In this document: positions 1 to 9,794 of the stretch, piece by piece
Position numbering within the stretch: the stretch's first letter is position 1
Layout of the letters: the number at the start of each line of letters is the position of its first letter
Assembly (NCBI GenBank): GCA_029268225.1
Contig: JAJUGJ010000026.1
Span: 1 to 50,565, forward strand
Direction of reading: 5' to 3'
From: Burkholderiales bacterium
Lineage (GTDB): Bacteria; Pseudomonadota; Gammaproteobacteria; Burkholderiales; Burkholderiaceae_C
DNA length: 50,565 bases
Notes under the pieces: model-generated
The model's database searches: none
Told to the model about the DNA's origin: nothing
The model's input: the letters and a program-made list of their open reading frames with translations, nothing else
Position numbers and translations under genes: made by a program

Positions 1-1661
1 AACTTGTCCACCGCCTTCATCAGACCGATGTTGCCTTCCTGAATCAGGTCGAGGAACTGCAGGCCGCGGTTGGTGTACTTCTTCGCGATCGAGATCACCA
101 GACGCAGGTTGGCCTCGATCATTTCCTTCTTGGCATCGCGCGAGGCCTTTTCGCCCTCGTTCATGCGCTTGTTGATCTGCTTGAGGTCCTCAATGGGCAC
201 GACCGCCTTGGCTTGCAGGTCGATCAGCTTTTGCTGCAATTCCTGAATGGCGGGCAGGCTGCGTCCCATGACGGCGCTGTAAGGCTTGCCCGCTTGCGAT
301 TCCTTGACCGCCCATTCCAGATTCAGGATGTTGGGCGGGAAGCTCTTGATGAACTGGTCTTGCGACATGCCGCACTTGTCGACCACGATCTTGCGCAGTT
401 CGCGCTCGTAGCGACGGACGTCATCGACCTGACCACGGAGCAGGCCGCAAAGGCGCTCGATGATCTTGACCGTGAAGCGGATGGTCATCAGTTCATGGCT
501 GATGGCTTCCTGGGCCTTGTTGTACGGGGCCGACTTGTAGCCGTCCTTCTCGAAGGCCTTGGCCATCTTGTCGAAGTTCGCGCGCAGGGCGTCGAACTTG
601 ACCAGGGCCTGGTTCTTCATTTCTTCGAGCTTCTTGGTCAGCGCTTTGGAGCCGCCGTTGCCGTCGTCGTCGTCCTCTTCGTCGAACTCGTCGAAGTCTT
701 CTTCGGCCACGTAGTCGTCGGCTTCGTCAGCAGCCACGAAACCGTCCACCACCTCGGTGATGGGGGTTTCGCCAGCGCGGATCTTGTCCGCCATCTCGAG
801 GATCTCGGCGATGGTGGTGGGCGAGGCCGAGATGGCGAGCATCATGGCCTGCAGGCCACCTTCGATGCGCTTGGCGATTTCGATTTCGCCTTCACGGGTC
901 AGCAACTCGACCGTGCCCATTTCGCGCATGTACATGCGCACCGGATCGGTGGTGCGACCGAATTCCGAGTCCACGGTGGACAGGGCGGCTTCCGCGGCTT
1001 CTTCGGCTTCCTCTTCGGTGGCCGTCGACTGGGCGCTGTTGGAGATCAGCAGCGTGGCCGCGTCGGGGGCCTGCTCGTACACCGCCACGCCCATGTCGTT
1101 CAACATGGAGATGATGGCTTCGAGGATTTCGGCCTCGACCAGCTTTTCAGGCAAGTGGTCGTTGATTTCCTGGTGCGTCAGGAAGCCACGGGTCTTACCC
1201 AGTTTGATCAGGGTCTTGAGGTCCTGACGGCGTTTGTTGACCTCTTCTTCGGACAGGGCTGTGTCGTCGATGCCGAATTCACGCATCAGTGCGCGTTCCT
1301 TGGCGCGAGACACCTTCATGCGCAAGGGCTTGGCCTTGGGCTTGTCGTCACCCGCGGTGGCCTCGGCGGCTTCTGCCTCGGTGGCGTCGAGTTCGCCTTC
1401 GAGTTCGGCCTCCAGATCGCCTACGTCATCCTCATCGAACGCTGCAGCCTTCTTGGCCGATTTCTTCGCTGCAGGCGTCTCGGCACCTGCCGCAGCCTTG
1501 GGCTTGCGACCACGCTTTTTGGGTTCAGCGGCGGCGGCTTCAACGGTGTCGGCTTCCACGGCCTTGGCGACGCGCTTCACTTTGGAGACTTTCTTCTCTG
1601 GCTCGTCGGTTTCAGGGGTGGCTGTCGTCACAGCGGATTTCGCGGCTTTTTTCGCGGTCAT
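1..1661 (-). CDS. rpoD: RNA polymerase sigma factor RpoD (sigma-70), C-terminal part cut off by window edge
   Basis: Primary housekeeping sigma factor that directs RNA polymerase to promoters. The visible 553 codons hold a Lys/Ala-rich N-terminal tail (about 1-75, with an AT-hook-like KKRGRKPK at 48-55) and an acidic linker. Region 1.1 follows (sequence [15 protein letters not shown]), then region 1.2 ([21 protein letters not shown]). The large non-conserved region carries a very acidic stretch ([12 protein letters not shown]), and region 2 begins with [14 protein letters not shown]. The reading breaks off at [10 protein letters not shown] in region 2.2, so the -10 and -35 recognition regions lie outside the window. 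The ATG at 1659-1661 is preceded by a GAGGAA ribosome-binding site. It lies 115 bp downstream of dnaG on the same strand, as in the macromolecular synthesis operon. The identification is certain; only the C-terminal end is missing. Confidence 0.97.
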   Translation of the reverse strand, partial: MTAKKAAKSAVTTATPETDEPEKKVSKVKRVAKAVEADTVEAAAAEPKKRGRKPKAAAGAETPAAKKSAKKAAAFDEDDVGDLEAELEGELDATEAEAAEATAGDDKPKAKPLRMKVSRAKERALMREFGIDDTALSEEEVNKRRQDLKTLIKLGKTRGFLTHQEINDHLPEKLVEAEILEAIISMLNDMGVAVYEQAPDAATLLISNSAQSTATEEEAEEAAEAALSTVDSEFGRTTDPVRMYMREMGTVELLTREGEIEIAKRIEGGLQAMMLAISASPTTIAEILEMADKIRAGETPITEVVDGFVAADEADDYVAEEDFDEFDEEDDDDGNGGSKALTKKLEEMKNQALVKFDALRANFDKMAKAFEKDGYKSAPYNKAQEAISHELMTIRFTVKIIERLCGLLRGQVDDVRRYERELRKIVVDKCGMSQDQFIKSFPPNILNLEWAVKESQAGKPYSAVMGRSLPAIQELQQKLIDLQAKAVVPIEDLKQINKRMNEGEKASRDAKKEMIEANLRLVISIAKKYTNRGLQFLDLIQEGNIGLMKAVDK

Positions 1662-1700
1662 GCGCTTCCTCGGGAGAGATTGCAGGGGCTTGTCCAACCC

Positions 1701-1723
1701 TCCATTATCGCGCAAGCGATGGA
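1701..1723 (-). other. small hairpin in the dnaG-rpoD spacer
   Basis: ATCGC (1707-1711), loop GCAA and GCGAT (1716-1720) form a 5-bp stem. TCC (1701-1703) and GGA (1721-1723) extend it across a 3-nt bulge. It lies in the 115-bp spacer, about 40 nt upstream of the rpoD start. There is no T tract, so it is unlikely to be a terminator. It could be an mRNA processing or leader structure; the function is not known. Confidence 0.3.
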
Positions 1724-1776
1724 GAGCGTCAAAAATGGGGCGAGATCGAGGGGCGTCAGGCGGCGTCCGGCGGTCC

Positions 1777-3882
1777 TCACCCTGATATGGGGCGGTGCTG
1801 GCTGATTTCAAGCTTCATTTGGTTGGTGAGGCGAATCAGCTCCATTTTTCTGTTTTCTGCGGCTTCGGAGAGTTCCTCGCCAGACTGCAGCAGCATCTTC
1901 AATTCTTCACTGAGGGCCACCAACTCCAGGGGGCGAATCAGGTTGATCAGGCTGGTCACGGTGTCCTGATCGTCTGGCAGTTCATGAAAATGCGCGATAC
2001 GGCGTGCCAGCGCTTTGAAGTGCGCCGTCTCGGCTTGGGTGGGCGCCTCCTCCGGGTCGTTGGTCATTTGGTGTGTCAACGCGTCACGACTCAAGGGCCC
2101 ATGGTGGAGCACGGTTTGGTCTAGCCATCGGAAGAACTCGCCGTAGGGCGCCGCTTGGTCGCACAGAAGGTCTTGCGTCGGGCTGGGCAATTGCTCCCAA
2201 AAGTCGCTGTGGGAGATCAGCGCCCAGACAATGCGGTCGAGCGGGGTGGCTGCTTGTGGCACGGGTCGTTGCACGACCGGGCTGCCACGGCTTTGCCAGC
2301 GCGAGTTGCCGCCGTTTTTCCAGGGTTTCCAGGGTTGGCCATCGCGGCGACGTGCCGGTTCGGGCGGGGTGTAGGGCTGCACGTCCTGCTCGACATACAC
2401 GTCGGCCCAGGCGTCATTGCCGCCGTCGGGTTCGAAGGTGGGGACATGGCGGTCGTCGTGTGGTCCTGTCGAGCCACCTTCGTCAGGATCGAACGCCGGA
2501 GGTGTGCCGTCGTGACTGCGCATGCGGTCGCCACTACTGCGCTGTGCAGGCACTGGCCTCTGTGTCGAGGGCTGGTGGTCCGCGATCCGGCGGCGCACTT
2601 CCTCCGGTGAGGTGCGGGCCATGTGAGCCAGGTCGTCGGCAATCAAGCCCTTGAGTGCGCCGTCGGGGAACTGGGCAATCAGCGGTATGGCCTGCACCAG
2701 CAGGCGAGCACGGCCCTCGGCGCTGTCGAGGTCGCAGTCGGCACTGGCGTGCTCCAGTACCTGGCGGGACAGGGGGACAGCCTTCTTGATGCAGGCCTCA
2801 AAGGCTTCCGGGCCGAACTCGCGAATGTAGCTGTCCGGGTCGTGTTCGGCTGGCAAGAACAGAAAGCTGATGCGTCGGGTATCGGTGGCGTGCGGCAGCA
2901 CGGCCTCCAGGGCGCGACCTGCGGCCCGGCGACCGGCGGCGTCGCCGTCGAAGCTGAAAACCACTTGATCGGTGAAGCGAAACAGCTTCTGAGCGTGCTC
3001 GGCCGTGCAGGCCGTGCCAAGTGTGGCCACGGCATTGCCATAACCCCACTGTGCCAGTGCCACCACGTCCATGTAGCCCTCTGTGACAATGGCGTAGCCC
3101 TTGTTGCGCAAGGCCGCGCGACCCTCGAACAAACCGTAGAGCTCGCGACCTTTGACGAACACGGGCGTCTCAGGGGAATTCAGGTACTTCGGCTCGCCTT
3201 TGTCCAGAACGCGGCCACCAAAACCAATGACCTGACCTTGCGGATTACGGATCGGAAACATGATCCGATCACGGAAGCGGTCGTATCGCTTGCCTTCTGC
3301 TTCGTCGTCCTGTGCCTCGTGGCTGATGACCAGCCCGGACTCCACCAACAAGGGGTCATCGTATTTGGAGAACGCGCTGGCCAGGCCGCGCCAGCTGTCC
3401 GGTGCGTAGCCCAGGGCAAAGCGGGCCGCGATCTGTCCGCTGAGCCCACGTGCTTTCAGGTAGTCGATGGCGCGTTGGCTTTTCTTGAGTTGCTGCTTCC
3501 AGTGCTGGGCCGCCGTGGCCATCACGTCGGTCAGGGAGTTTTGCTTCTCTTTGACCTGCTTCTGGCGCTCGCGCTCTTGTGGGCTGATGTCCTCGTCGGG
3601 CACCTGCATGCCCTGCATCTGGGCCAAATCCTTCACGGCGTCGACGAAGCCCAGGCCTCCATACTCCATCAGGAACCCGAGGGCGTTGCCATGTACGCCG
3701 CAGCCGAAGCAGTGATATGTCTGCCGCGAAGGGCTGACAATGAAGCTCGGTGTTTTTTCGCCGTGGAACGGGCACAGGCCCTTGTAGTTGATGCCGGCCT
3801 TCTTCAGGGTGACGTAGCGGCCCACGACGTCGGCGACATCGGTGCGGGCAAGCAGATCCTGAATGAACGACTGAGGGATCAC
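1777..3882 (-). CDS. dnaG: DNA primase DnaG
   Basis: Synthesises the RNA primers for chromosomal replication at the fork, together with DnaB helicase. The 701-residue protein has the family layout. An N-terminal CHC2 zinc finger has Cys37, His40, Cys58 and Cys61 (CPFH ... CFGC). The catalytic core includes a TOPRIM domain with EGYMD at 268-272 and the metal-binding DGD at 312-314. A Pro/Arg/Gly-rich linker (about 430-520) leads to a helical C-terminal domain, where DnaB interaction is expected. At 701 residues it is longer than the E. coli protein (581), mainly because of the linker. The start is a GTG (complement 3880-3882); the nearby upstream ATG is out of frame. rpoD follows after 115 bp. 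No rpsU or GatB/YqeY gene precedes it; the next gene upstream is adk. Confidence 0.97.
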   Translation of the reverse strand: MIPQSFIQDLLARTDVADVVGRYVTLKKAGINYKGLCPFHGEKTPSFIVSPSRQTYHCFGCGVHGNALGFLMEYGGLGFVDAVKDLAQMQGMQVPDEDISPQERERQKQVKEKQNSLTDVMATAAQHWKQQLKKSQRAIDYLKARGLSGQIAARFALGYAPDSWRGLASAFSKYDDPLLVESGLVISHEAQDDEAEGKRYDRFRDRIMFPIRNPQGQVIGFGGRVLDKGEPKYLNSPETPVFVKGRELYGLFEGRAALRNKGYAIVTEGYMDVVALAQWGYGNAVATLGTACTAEHAQKLFRFTDQVVFSFDGDAAGRRAAGRALEAVLPHATDTRRISFLFLPAEHDPDSYIREFGPEAFEACIKKAVPLSRQVLEHASADCDLDSAEGRARLLVQAIPLIAQFPDGALKGLIADDLAHMARTSPEEVRRRIADHQPSTQRPVPAQRSSGDRMRSHDGTPPAFDPDEGGSTGPHDDRHVPTFEPDGGNDAWADVYVEQDVQPYTPPEPARRRDGQPWKPWKNGGNSRWQSRGSPVVQRPVPQAATPLDRIVWALISHSDFWEQLPSPTQDLLCDQAAPYGEFFRWLDQTVLHHGPLSRDALTHQMTNDPEEAPTQAETAHFKALARRIAHFHELPDDQDTVTSLINLIRPLELVALSEELKMLLQSGEELSEAAENRKMELIRLTNQMKLEISQHRPISG

Positions 3883-3931
3883 GGTGCTGGCGACATGAGG
3901 GGTAAAACGACCCGAACGGACGATCAGAACG

Positions 3932-3967
3932 CAACGGCCCCGACGCAGCAGGGCGGCGGGGCCGTTG
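3932..3967 (-). terminator. strong GC hairpin downstream of adk
   Basis: An 11-bp perfect inverted repeat (CAACGGCCCCG at 3932-3942 and CGGGGCCGTTG at 3957-3967) has a 14-nt loop, in the 116-bp adk-dnaG spacer. On the minus strand it follows adk and precedes dnaG. A clear T tract is lacking directly after the stem, so it may terminate partially, or act as an mRNA-stabilising or processing stem. Confidence 0.5.
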
Positions 3968-3970
3968 AGG

Positions 3971-3990
3971 TCAGCCTGCAGGCAGGCTGA
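3971..3990 (-). repeat. 9-bp palindrome immediately after adk
   Basis: TCAGCCTGC (3971-3979) and GCAGGCTGA (3982-3990) form a perfect inverted repeat separated by two bases, 8 bp beyond the adk stop codon. With the larger stem at 3932-3967 it makes a tandem hairpin array at the end of the adk message. A role as an RNA 3'-end structure is inferred. A protein-binding site cannot be excluded. Confidence 0.4.
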
Positions 3991-3998
3991 GGGGGCGC

Positions 3999-4706
<708 letters not shown>

Positions 4707-4785
4707 TTAACAAGCTCGGAGGATATCACGCATACCCCCTCGCTCAGGTGGGGCATGTCGACAGTCTTCTACAAGACTCCCGGGT

Positions 4786-5541
4786 TCATGCACCAAAAAG
4801 GGCGCGAACGCGGGCCAGATCCTCCGGTGTGTCGACGCCTGCGCCAGGCGCATGAGGGGTGATGTGCACGGCAATGCGTTCGCCATGCCAGAGAACGCGC
4901 AACTGCTCCAGCGACTCGAGTCGCTCCAGCGGGCTGACAGGAAGTTGCGGAAAGCGGCGCAGGAAGCCTGCACGGTATCCGTAGATGCCGATGTGGCGCA
5001 GTGGGGTGTCGGCACCATCGGCGGGTTGTCCGGCCATCGGAGCGTCGCGCCACCAAGGAATCGGCGCGCGCGAGAAGTACAGCGCCCTACCTTGTGCATC
5101 GGTCACCACTTTCACCACGTTGGGGTTTCCAAAATGGGCAGGGTCTTCGATGGGGTGTGCTGCAGTGCTGACCACGCAATCCGGGCGCTGCGTCAGTTGT
5201 GCTGCGCAGGCATCGATCAGATGCGGGTCGATCAGGGGTTCGTCGCCTTGCACGTTCACGACCGCATCATCACCGTCAAGTCCCAGCAACTCGCAGGCCT
5301 CTGCCAGACGGTCGCTGCCGGTGGGGTGATCGGCACGGGTCATCACACAGGCAACGCCATGCGCTTGGCAAGCCGCCTCGATGCGCTCATTGTCGGTCGC
5401 GACCACCACCTGGCTCGCGTGGCTTTGCGCCGCCCGCTGTGCAACGCGCACCACCATGGGCAGGCCAGCGATGTCTGCCAGAGGCTTGTCCGGCAGGCGG
5501 GTGGATGCCAGCCTCGCGGGGATCAGGATGGTGAAGCTCAT
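4786..5541 (-). CDS. kdsB: 3-deoxy-manno-octulosonate cytidylyltransferase KdsB
   Basis: Activates Kdo to CMP-Kdo in the cytoplasm, for transfer onto lipid A during lipopolysaccharide synthesis. The 251 residues show the nucleotidyltransferase signature [14 protein letters not shown] at 8-21 and the metal/sugar-binding VQGDEPL at 97-103. [12 protein letters not shown] and the C-terminal GVDTPEDL are further family motifs. The ATG is at complement 5539-5541, only 2 bp after the Trm112-like stop, so translation is probably coupled. Its neighbours lpxK and the Trm112-like gene make the usual lipid A/Kdo block. Confidence 0.97.
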   Translation of the reverse strand: MSFTILIPARLASTRLPDKPLADIAGLPMVVRVAQRAAQSHASQVVVATDNERIEAACQAHGVACVMTRADHPTGSDRLAEACELLGLDGDDAVVNVQGDEPLIDPHLIDACAAQLTQRPDCVVSTAAHPIEDPAHFGNPNVVKVVTDAQGRALYFSRAPIPWWRDAPMAGQPADGADTPLRHIGIYGYRAGFLRRFPQLPVSPLERLESLEQLRVLWHGERIAVHITPHAPGAGVDTPEDLARVRALFGA

Positions 5542-5543
5542 GA

Positions 5544-5750
5544 TCAGGCCTCCGGCACGGCACCTGGGTCGATGGGCTGGTCTTGTTCGTCCAGCGCCAA
5601 GGCCTCGTTTTCAAGCATCACGGGGATGCCGTCACGGATAGGGAAGGCCAGGCGGTCTGCGCGGCAGATCAGGTGGTCTGCCAGGGGCGGGCGGTGAAGG
5701 GGGCCTTTGCAGACCGGGCAAACCAGCAGTTCGATGAGGCGAGTGTCCAT
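5544..5750 (-). CDS. Trm112/YcaR family zinc-ribbon-like small protein
   Basis: A 68-residue protein of the Trm112-like (YcaR, UPF0434) family, commonly found between lpxK and kdsB. It starts [18 protein letters not shown], with CPVC near residues 11-14. A third cysteine (LICRAD) follows, but the fourth family cysteine is not evident. [17 protein letters not shown] is the conserved C-terminal block. Eukaryotic and archaeal relatives activate methyltransferases; the bacterial role is unclear. An upstream in-frame TTG (5763-5765) would overlap the lpxK stop, but the ATG at 5748-5750 fits the family start better. Confidence 0.88.
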   Translation of the reverse strand: MDTRLIELLVCPVCKGPLHRPPLADHLICRADRLAFPIRDGIPVMLENEALALDEQDQPIDPGAVPEA

Positions 5751-5761
5751 GACAGGAGCAG

Positions 5762-6862
5762 TCAAGTGAGCGGCGTCACCGTTGGGTTGACGCGCGAGTG
5801 TCGGAGGGGGAGGCGGTTGAGGGCCGCATCCAGTTGGGCCCAGAAGGCTTGTTCAGGGCAGAAGTCTAGCCCCGCCACCCAGACTCGTGTGCGAGGGCGC
5901 ATCTGTTGTAGCCGGATGGGGTCCAACTTGATGGCGTCTTTTTCGGTCACGATCAAGTCGATGTCCGCATCGTCCCATGGCAATTGGGCAAAGTCGGCGT
6001 GATCGGCCAAAGGGATGCCCTGCACTCGGTAATGGAGCGCGGTCAGTGCGTCAAAAAAGCGCTGAGGCTGGGCAATGCCGGCCAGGGCCAGGACAGTTGC
6101 GCCGGGGGGAGGAGGCTTGCTGTCGACCGAGGCACGATCTGCCGCCCACCAATGGCTCAGGCTGCGCAGAGGGGCCACGGTGCGCTGTGCCGTGAAGCCG
6201 CTCAAGGGTGTGCTGGCTGTGGCGGCGTTGTAGAGCACCAGCGGTGGTGTGCACAAACCCGGTGTGTCAGGGGTGGTGATGGGTTCACGCAGCGGCCCTG
6301 CCGGCAGCAGCCAGCCGTTGCCTTGGCCACGCTCATCAAACACGATGATCTCGATGTCTCGCTGCAGTGCCAGATGCTGCAGCCCGTCATCACACACCAG
6401 AATGTCGATCTCGGGGTGGGCGTCCAGCAGTGCCCGCCCACCTTGGGCACGATGGCGCGCGATCGCCATGGGGGCATGGGTGCGGCGCCAGATCAGCAAA
6501 GGCTCATCTCCGGTGTCGGTGGCCTCCAATTGCGCATGGGTCCGCTCATCCAGGATGCGGTGTGGTAGCGTGTCCTGCCGGGCTTTATAGCCGCGGGTCA
6601 GAACTCCGGGGCGCAGGCCGCGAGCCTGGAGGTGCTGCAAGAGGGCAATGGTGGTGGGGGTCTTGCCGGCCCCCCCCACAATTCGGTTGCCGACCACAAT
6701 CACAGGCACGGGCAGGCGTGTTGAGGCCAGCCAGCCGCGTTGGTACGCCAATCGGCGCACCCACACCAGAACGGCCATGAGGCAGGACAGCGGCCACAAC
6801 AAGCACGCCAGTGGGCCGCGCCGCAACCAAGCGCGTTGGAGTTGCTCTGCGAGGCGGCTCAT
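5762..6862 (-). CDS. lpxK: tetraacyldisaccharide 4'-kinase LpxK
   Basis: Phosphorylates the 4' position of the tetraacyldisaccharide lipid A precursor at the inner membrane. The 366 residues begin [16 protein letters not shown], with an N-terminal hydrophobic segment at about 17-34. A P-loop [12 protein letters not shown] follows at 58-69 (the usual form is GNxTVGGTGKTP). LTRGYK and the later CDDGLQH motif are family hallmarks. An upstream in-frame start would run into exbD; the ATG at 6860-6862 leaves a 46-bp gap and matches the family N terminus. It belongs to the exbB-exbD-lpxK-Trm112-kdsB run. Confidence 0.95.
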   Translation of the reverse strand: MSRLAEQLQRAWLRRGPLACLLWPLSCLMAVLVWVRRLAYQRGWLASTRLPVPVIVVGNRIVGGAGKTPTTIALLQHLQARGLRPGVLTRGYKARQDTLPHRILDERTHAQLEATDTGDEPLLIWRRTHAPMAIARHRAQGGRALLDAHPEIDILVCDDGLQHLALQRDIEIIVFDERGQGNGWLLPAGPLREPITTPDTPGLCTPPLVLYNAATASTPLSGFTAQRTVAPLRSLSHWWAADRASVDSKPPPPGATVLALAGIAQPQRFFDALTALHYRVQGIPLADHADFAQLPWDDADIDLIVTEKDAIKLDPIRLQQMRPRTRVWVAGLDFCPEQAFWAQLDAALNRLPLRHSRVNPTVTPLT

Positions 6863-6908
6863 GGGGGCGACGTCGGGGCGGGGCGCCGGGGCGCACTCAA
6901 GGTGCGAA

Positions 6909-7355
6909 TCAAGGCTCAGACTTGGTTGCACCGTCGTGCTGACCTTGTGTCGCAAAGGTCAATTGGGTCAGTCCCACACGCCGTGCAGCGTCCATCACGT
7001 TGATGACGCTCTGATGGGATGCCTGCGCATCGGCATTGATGATCACCACGGTGTTCTTGGCGTTGCCTGCAACTTGGGCCAGGCTGGCCGCCAGGGTCTC
7101 AATGCCTCGACCCGCCAACATGCGCTGGTTGACCATGTAACGGCCATCAGCAGCCACAAGCACGATGATCTCGGCAGGGCGCGCCTTGGTGGCCTGCGCA
7201 TTGGCCGTAGGCAGATTGATCTTCAGTTCGGAAACTTTGGAATAGGTGGTCGTCAGCATCAGGAAGATGAGGATGACCAAGAGCACGTCGATGAAGGGGA
7301 TCAGGTTGATCTCCGGATCCTCCGGAGGGCGTCGCTTGCGGAAATGCATCGCCAT
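6909..7355 (-). CDS. exbD: ExbD/TolR family biopolymer transport protein
   Basis: One-pass inner-membrane protein that forms a proton-driven energising complex with ExbB/TolQ-type partners. The 148-residue form starts MAMHFRKRRPPEDPEINLIP. DPEINLIPFIDVLLVILIF contains the membrane helix with the conserved proton-path Asp (FID), followed by a periplasmic domain. Start choices are a TTG overlapping the exbB stop, the ATG used here (7353-7355), or a second ATG two codons on. It is paired with exbB 11 bp upstream and followed by lpxK. No tonB or tolA gene is in the window, so the energised client is unknown. It could equally be named TolR-like. Confidence 0.9.
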   Translation of the reverse strand: MAMHFRKRRPPEDPEINLIPFIDVLLVILIFLMLTTTYSKVSELKINLPTANAQATKARPAEIIVLVAADGRYMVNQRMLAGRGIETLAASLAQVAGNAKNTVVIINADAQASHQSVINVMDAARRVGLTQLTFATQGQHDGATKSEP

Positions 7356-7366
7356 GGCTGTGAGCC

Positions 7367-8008
7367 TCAACCGCCGTTGCGCTTGCCTGGCAGGCGCACC
7401 AGGTGCTGGAGCATGCGCTCGGCCGCCTCCTCCATGTCCATGACATACCCGTCAATCCGGGTGCGGAAATGGCGGTGGCAGATCAAGGCTGGAATGGCAA
7501 CGATCAAACCGAAGGCGGTGTTGTAGAGGGCGATAGAGATGCCGTGCGCCAGCGCTGTGGGGTCTGCTCCCACGCCGCTCGCGCCCCCCGAGGCACCGAA
7601 GATCTCGATCATGCCAATCAGGGTGCCCAGCAGGCCGAGCAGTGGCGCTGCGCTCGCAATGGTACCGATGGCATTCAGGTAGCGCTCCATGTCATGGACG
7701 GCTTTGCGGCCTCCCACTTCGAAGGCCATGCGCAATTTCTCTTCGCTGATGCGCGGGTCGGCTGAAGCGGCACTCAAGCCCTCGGCCAGCAGTTGCCCCA
7801 GTACCGAGTTGTCTGCGAGCTTCTCAATGGTGTCTGCGTTCGGCAGGCCGCTGCGGGTGACGGTGATCACCTCATCAACGAGCCTGGGCGGAATGACGCG
7901 ACTGGGGCGCAGGCTCAGGAAGCGCTCGACGATCAGGGCGAGGCCCACAATGGAGCAAAGGACCAGTGGGATGATGGGCCAGCCGGCAGCTTGTAAGATC
8001 GACAGCAA
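7367..8008 (-). CDS. exbB: MotA/TolQ/ExbB family proton channel protein
   Basis: Three-helix inner-membrane partner of ExbD. The 213 residues contain a first helix at about 10-28 and a cytoplasmic loop. The conserved MotA/TolQ/ExbB block follows, with IGTIASAAPLLGLLGTLIGM and ISIALYNTAFGLIVAIPAL. The start is a TTG (complement 8006-8008) with a good GGGAG ribosome-binding site upstream. It is the first gene of the minus-strand envelope cluster and faces xseA across a 362-bp divergent intergenic region. The sequence does not distinguish an iron-uptake role from another energising role. Confidence 0.9.
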   Translation of the reverse strand: MLSILQAAGWPIIPLVLCSIVGLALIVERFLSLRPSRVIPPRLVDEVITVTRSGLPNADTIEKLADNSVLGQLLAEGLSAASADPRISEEKLRMAFEVGGRKAVHDMERYLNAIGTIASAAPLLGLLGTLIGMIEIFGASGGASGVGADPTALAHGISIALYNTAFGLIVAIPALICHRHFRTRIDGYVMDMEEAAERMLQHLVRLPGKRNGG

Positions 8009-8370
8009 CGAAAGACTCCCTGTGAACGCGTTCGTGGGCGGACTTGGTGAAGCGTTGATTATGGGCTGGAAAATTGGCCCGTCGCCCTCCGGTCACGCGC
8101 TGTTTCATCCCCTGGATTTTCCCTGGGTGCGAGGTGAAGTCATCCACCGATCCTGTGGATAACTTTGTGGGTAAGCCGTGTGTCGTGTCGCCAGAGCCCC
8201 GAAAATACGCGCGAAACCTTGGTTTGCTTAATTTTTGAGCAGCGCAAAACATATATGAATCAACAACTTATGACGTTGTGGGGCGGTTTCCCCGTAGGGG
8301 GAGGGTGCCTGCAGGGGTATGTGCCCCGCTGTGGACTTGTGACTTGGATGATGTTCGATCGGGGTGCTTT
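8009..8370. other. divergent intergenic region between exbB and xseA
   Basis: A 362-bp region without a convincing gene. It must hold the exbB promoter (minus) and the xseA promoter (plus), but no canonical -35/-10 pair stands out. It contains a perfect DnaA-box sequence at 8154-8162 with a near match 12 bp on, and an AT-rich patch (about 8212-8275). G/C-rich short stems lie close to xseA (GGGG/CCCC at 8281-8294 and 8316-8330). Confidence 0.6.
8154..8174 (-). promoter_or_regulatory. DnaA-box-like pair
   Basis: TGTGGATAA at 8154-8162 is the exact complement of the consensus DnaA box TTATCCACA. TGTGGGTAA at 8166-8174 differs by one base and lies 12 bp further on in the same orientation. DnaA binding here is inferred from the sequence only. 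The site could regulate exbB or xseA, titrate DnaA, or be a chance occurrence. Confidence 0.45.
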
Positions 8371-9711
8371 GTGAGCCGATGGGGGGAGCCTGGTGAGCAG
8401 TCCCTGGCGAGGGTGTGGGGCGTGGCGGCGCTGGTCCAGGCCATTGGTGACAGTCTGGCCACCCGCTTTGCGGGGTGTGTGGTGCGAGGTGAAATCAGTG
8501 GGTTCACGCGCGCGGCCAGCGGACACGGATATTTCACGCTCAAGGACGAGCGGGGGCAGGCGTCTTTGCGGTGTGCGATGTTCCGTCGATCTCTCTCGCA
8601 GGTCGATTTCCAGCCCATGGAAGGGATGCTGGTGGAGGCGCGCGGCAATCTCGCGGTGTATGAGGCGCGAGGCGAGTTGCAGTTGGTGGTCGAGGGTTTG
8701 CAGCGTGCCGGTGCTGGTGCTTTGTACGAGCAGTTCCTGCGACTGAAGGCGCGGCTGGAGTCCGAGGGTTTGTTCGATGCGACGCGCAAGCGCTCGGTAT
8801 CTGCCTATCCAAGGCGCATTGGTGTGGTGACGTCCTTGGCCGCTGCCGCATTGCATGATGTGCTGACAGCGCTGGCGCGTCGGGCGCCTCACGTCGAGGT
8901 GGTGGTTGCACCCGCGGCAGTGCAAGGCGTGGAGGCTCCGGCACAGTTGGTACAGGCTCTTGCCGCCTTGACATTGGCTCACCATGGTGGCTTGACCCTG
9001 GATGCTGTCATCGTGTGTCGGGGGGGCGGCTCGATGGAGGACCTGTGGTCCTTCAACGATGAGAGGGTGGTGCGCGCGGTGGTGGGGTGTCCGGTACCGG
9101 TCATCAGCGGTGTGGGCCATGAGACCGATGTCACTTTGGTGGATTTTGCTGCTGACTTGCGAGCACCCACTCCGACGGCGGCTGCCGAGATGGTGGCGCG
9201 TGACCTTGGTGATGCGCGCGCGCAGCTGGATGCTTTGGCGCAGCACCTTTCGCGCCGGGTTGGGCAGCGCCTGGACGGGCAGGCGCAGCGCCTGGACCAG
9301 CTCGCTTTTCGCATGGCGAGGCCGTCTCAGCGGCTGGGGCAGCAGGGCCAGCGCTTGCATGTGTTGGATCACCGTATGTTGGCGGCATTGCAGCGGCGCG
9401 TACAGGAGGCTGGCCAGACCCTGCCCGGACTGCAGTCGCGCATGTCTCGTGCGGTGGGCATCCAACTGACGCAAGCTCAGGCATGTGTCGAGTCTCGCGG
9501 TGAGCGGCTGGAGGCTTTGAGCCCGCAGCGTGTGCTTGAGCGCGGATACGCCTGGTTGGCGGATGAGGCAGGGCATGCGATCACAAGCGTCGGGCAGGCG
9601 CAGGCCAACCAGGCGGTGTCAGCGGTCCTTGCCGATGGCGTGTTGCACTTGCGCGTCACCGATGCGGACGCCCCAGTTGAAACTGAATCGGCGATAAGCC
9701 CTGCGCATTGA
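8371..9711 (+). CDS. xseA: exodeoxyribonuclease VII large subunit
   Basis: Catalytic subunit of exonuclease VII, which degrades single-stranded DNA in the cytoplasm together with XseB. At 446 residues it is close to the E. coli length (456). An N-terminal OB-fold contains VRGEISGFTRAASGHGYFTL. The catalytic domain has YPRRIGVVTS, AALHDVLTAL, CRGGGSMEDLWSFND and the GVGHETDVTLVDFAADLRAPTP block. A long coiled-coil region rich in Arg/Gln/Leu follows. The GTG at 8371 (GTG AGC CGA) is preferred because an upstream in-frame GTG adds 31 residues without family character. No xseB gene is adjacent. Confidence 0.95.
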   Translation: MSRWGEPGEQSLARVWGVAALVQAIGDSLATRFAGCVVRGEISGFTRAASGHGYFTLKDERGQASLRCAMFRRSLSQVDFQPMEGMLVEARGNLAVYEARGELQLVVEGLQRAGAGALYEQFLRLKARLESEGLFDATRKRSVSAYPRRIGVVTSLAAAALHDVLTALARRAPHVEVVVAPAAVQGVEAPAQLVQALAALTLAHHGGLTLDAVIVCRGGGSMEDLWSFNDERVVRAVVGCPVPVISGVGHETDVTLVDFAADLRAPTPTAAAEMVARDLGDARAQLDALAQHLSRRVGQRLDGQAQRLDQLAFRMARPSQRLGQQGQRLHVLDHRMLAALQRRVQEAGQTLPGLQSRMSRAVGIQLTQAQACVESRGERLEALSPQRVLERGYAWLADEAGHAITSVGQAQANQAVSAVLADGVLHLRVTDADAPVETESAISPAH

Positions 9712-9753
9712 CGGGCCATGCGGGCGCATGCGAGAGACGCTGCTGGCTGTGCC

Positions 9754-9759
9754 TACAAT
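9754..9759 (+). promoter_or_regulatory. candidate -10 element of sodB
   Basis: TACAAT lies 35 bp upstream of the sodB ATG, in the 83-bp xseA-sodB spacer. No good -35 hexamer is found 16-18 bp upstream, so the promoter call is weak. The position is sensible for a sodB transcript starting near 9766. Confidence 0.35.
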
Positions 9760-9794
9760 CGTGACCGATATCAACCCCAATCAGGAAACGCACC

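Noticed and set aside
213..1805. 530-codon open frame on the plus strand opposite rpoD
   Set aside because: The minus strand reads as RpoD with correct motifs. The plus frame is Phe/Gly-rich antisense of its Lys/Glu/Ala codons.
8009..8370. Chromosomal replication origin at the DnaA-box pair
   Set aside because: There are only two boxes, no dnaA, dnaN or parAB nearby, and no array of AT-rich repeats. A single regulatory site is more likely.
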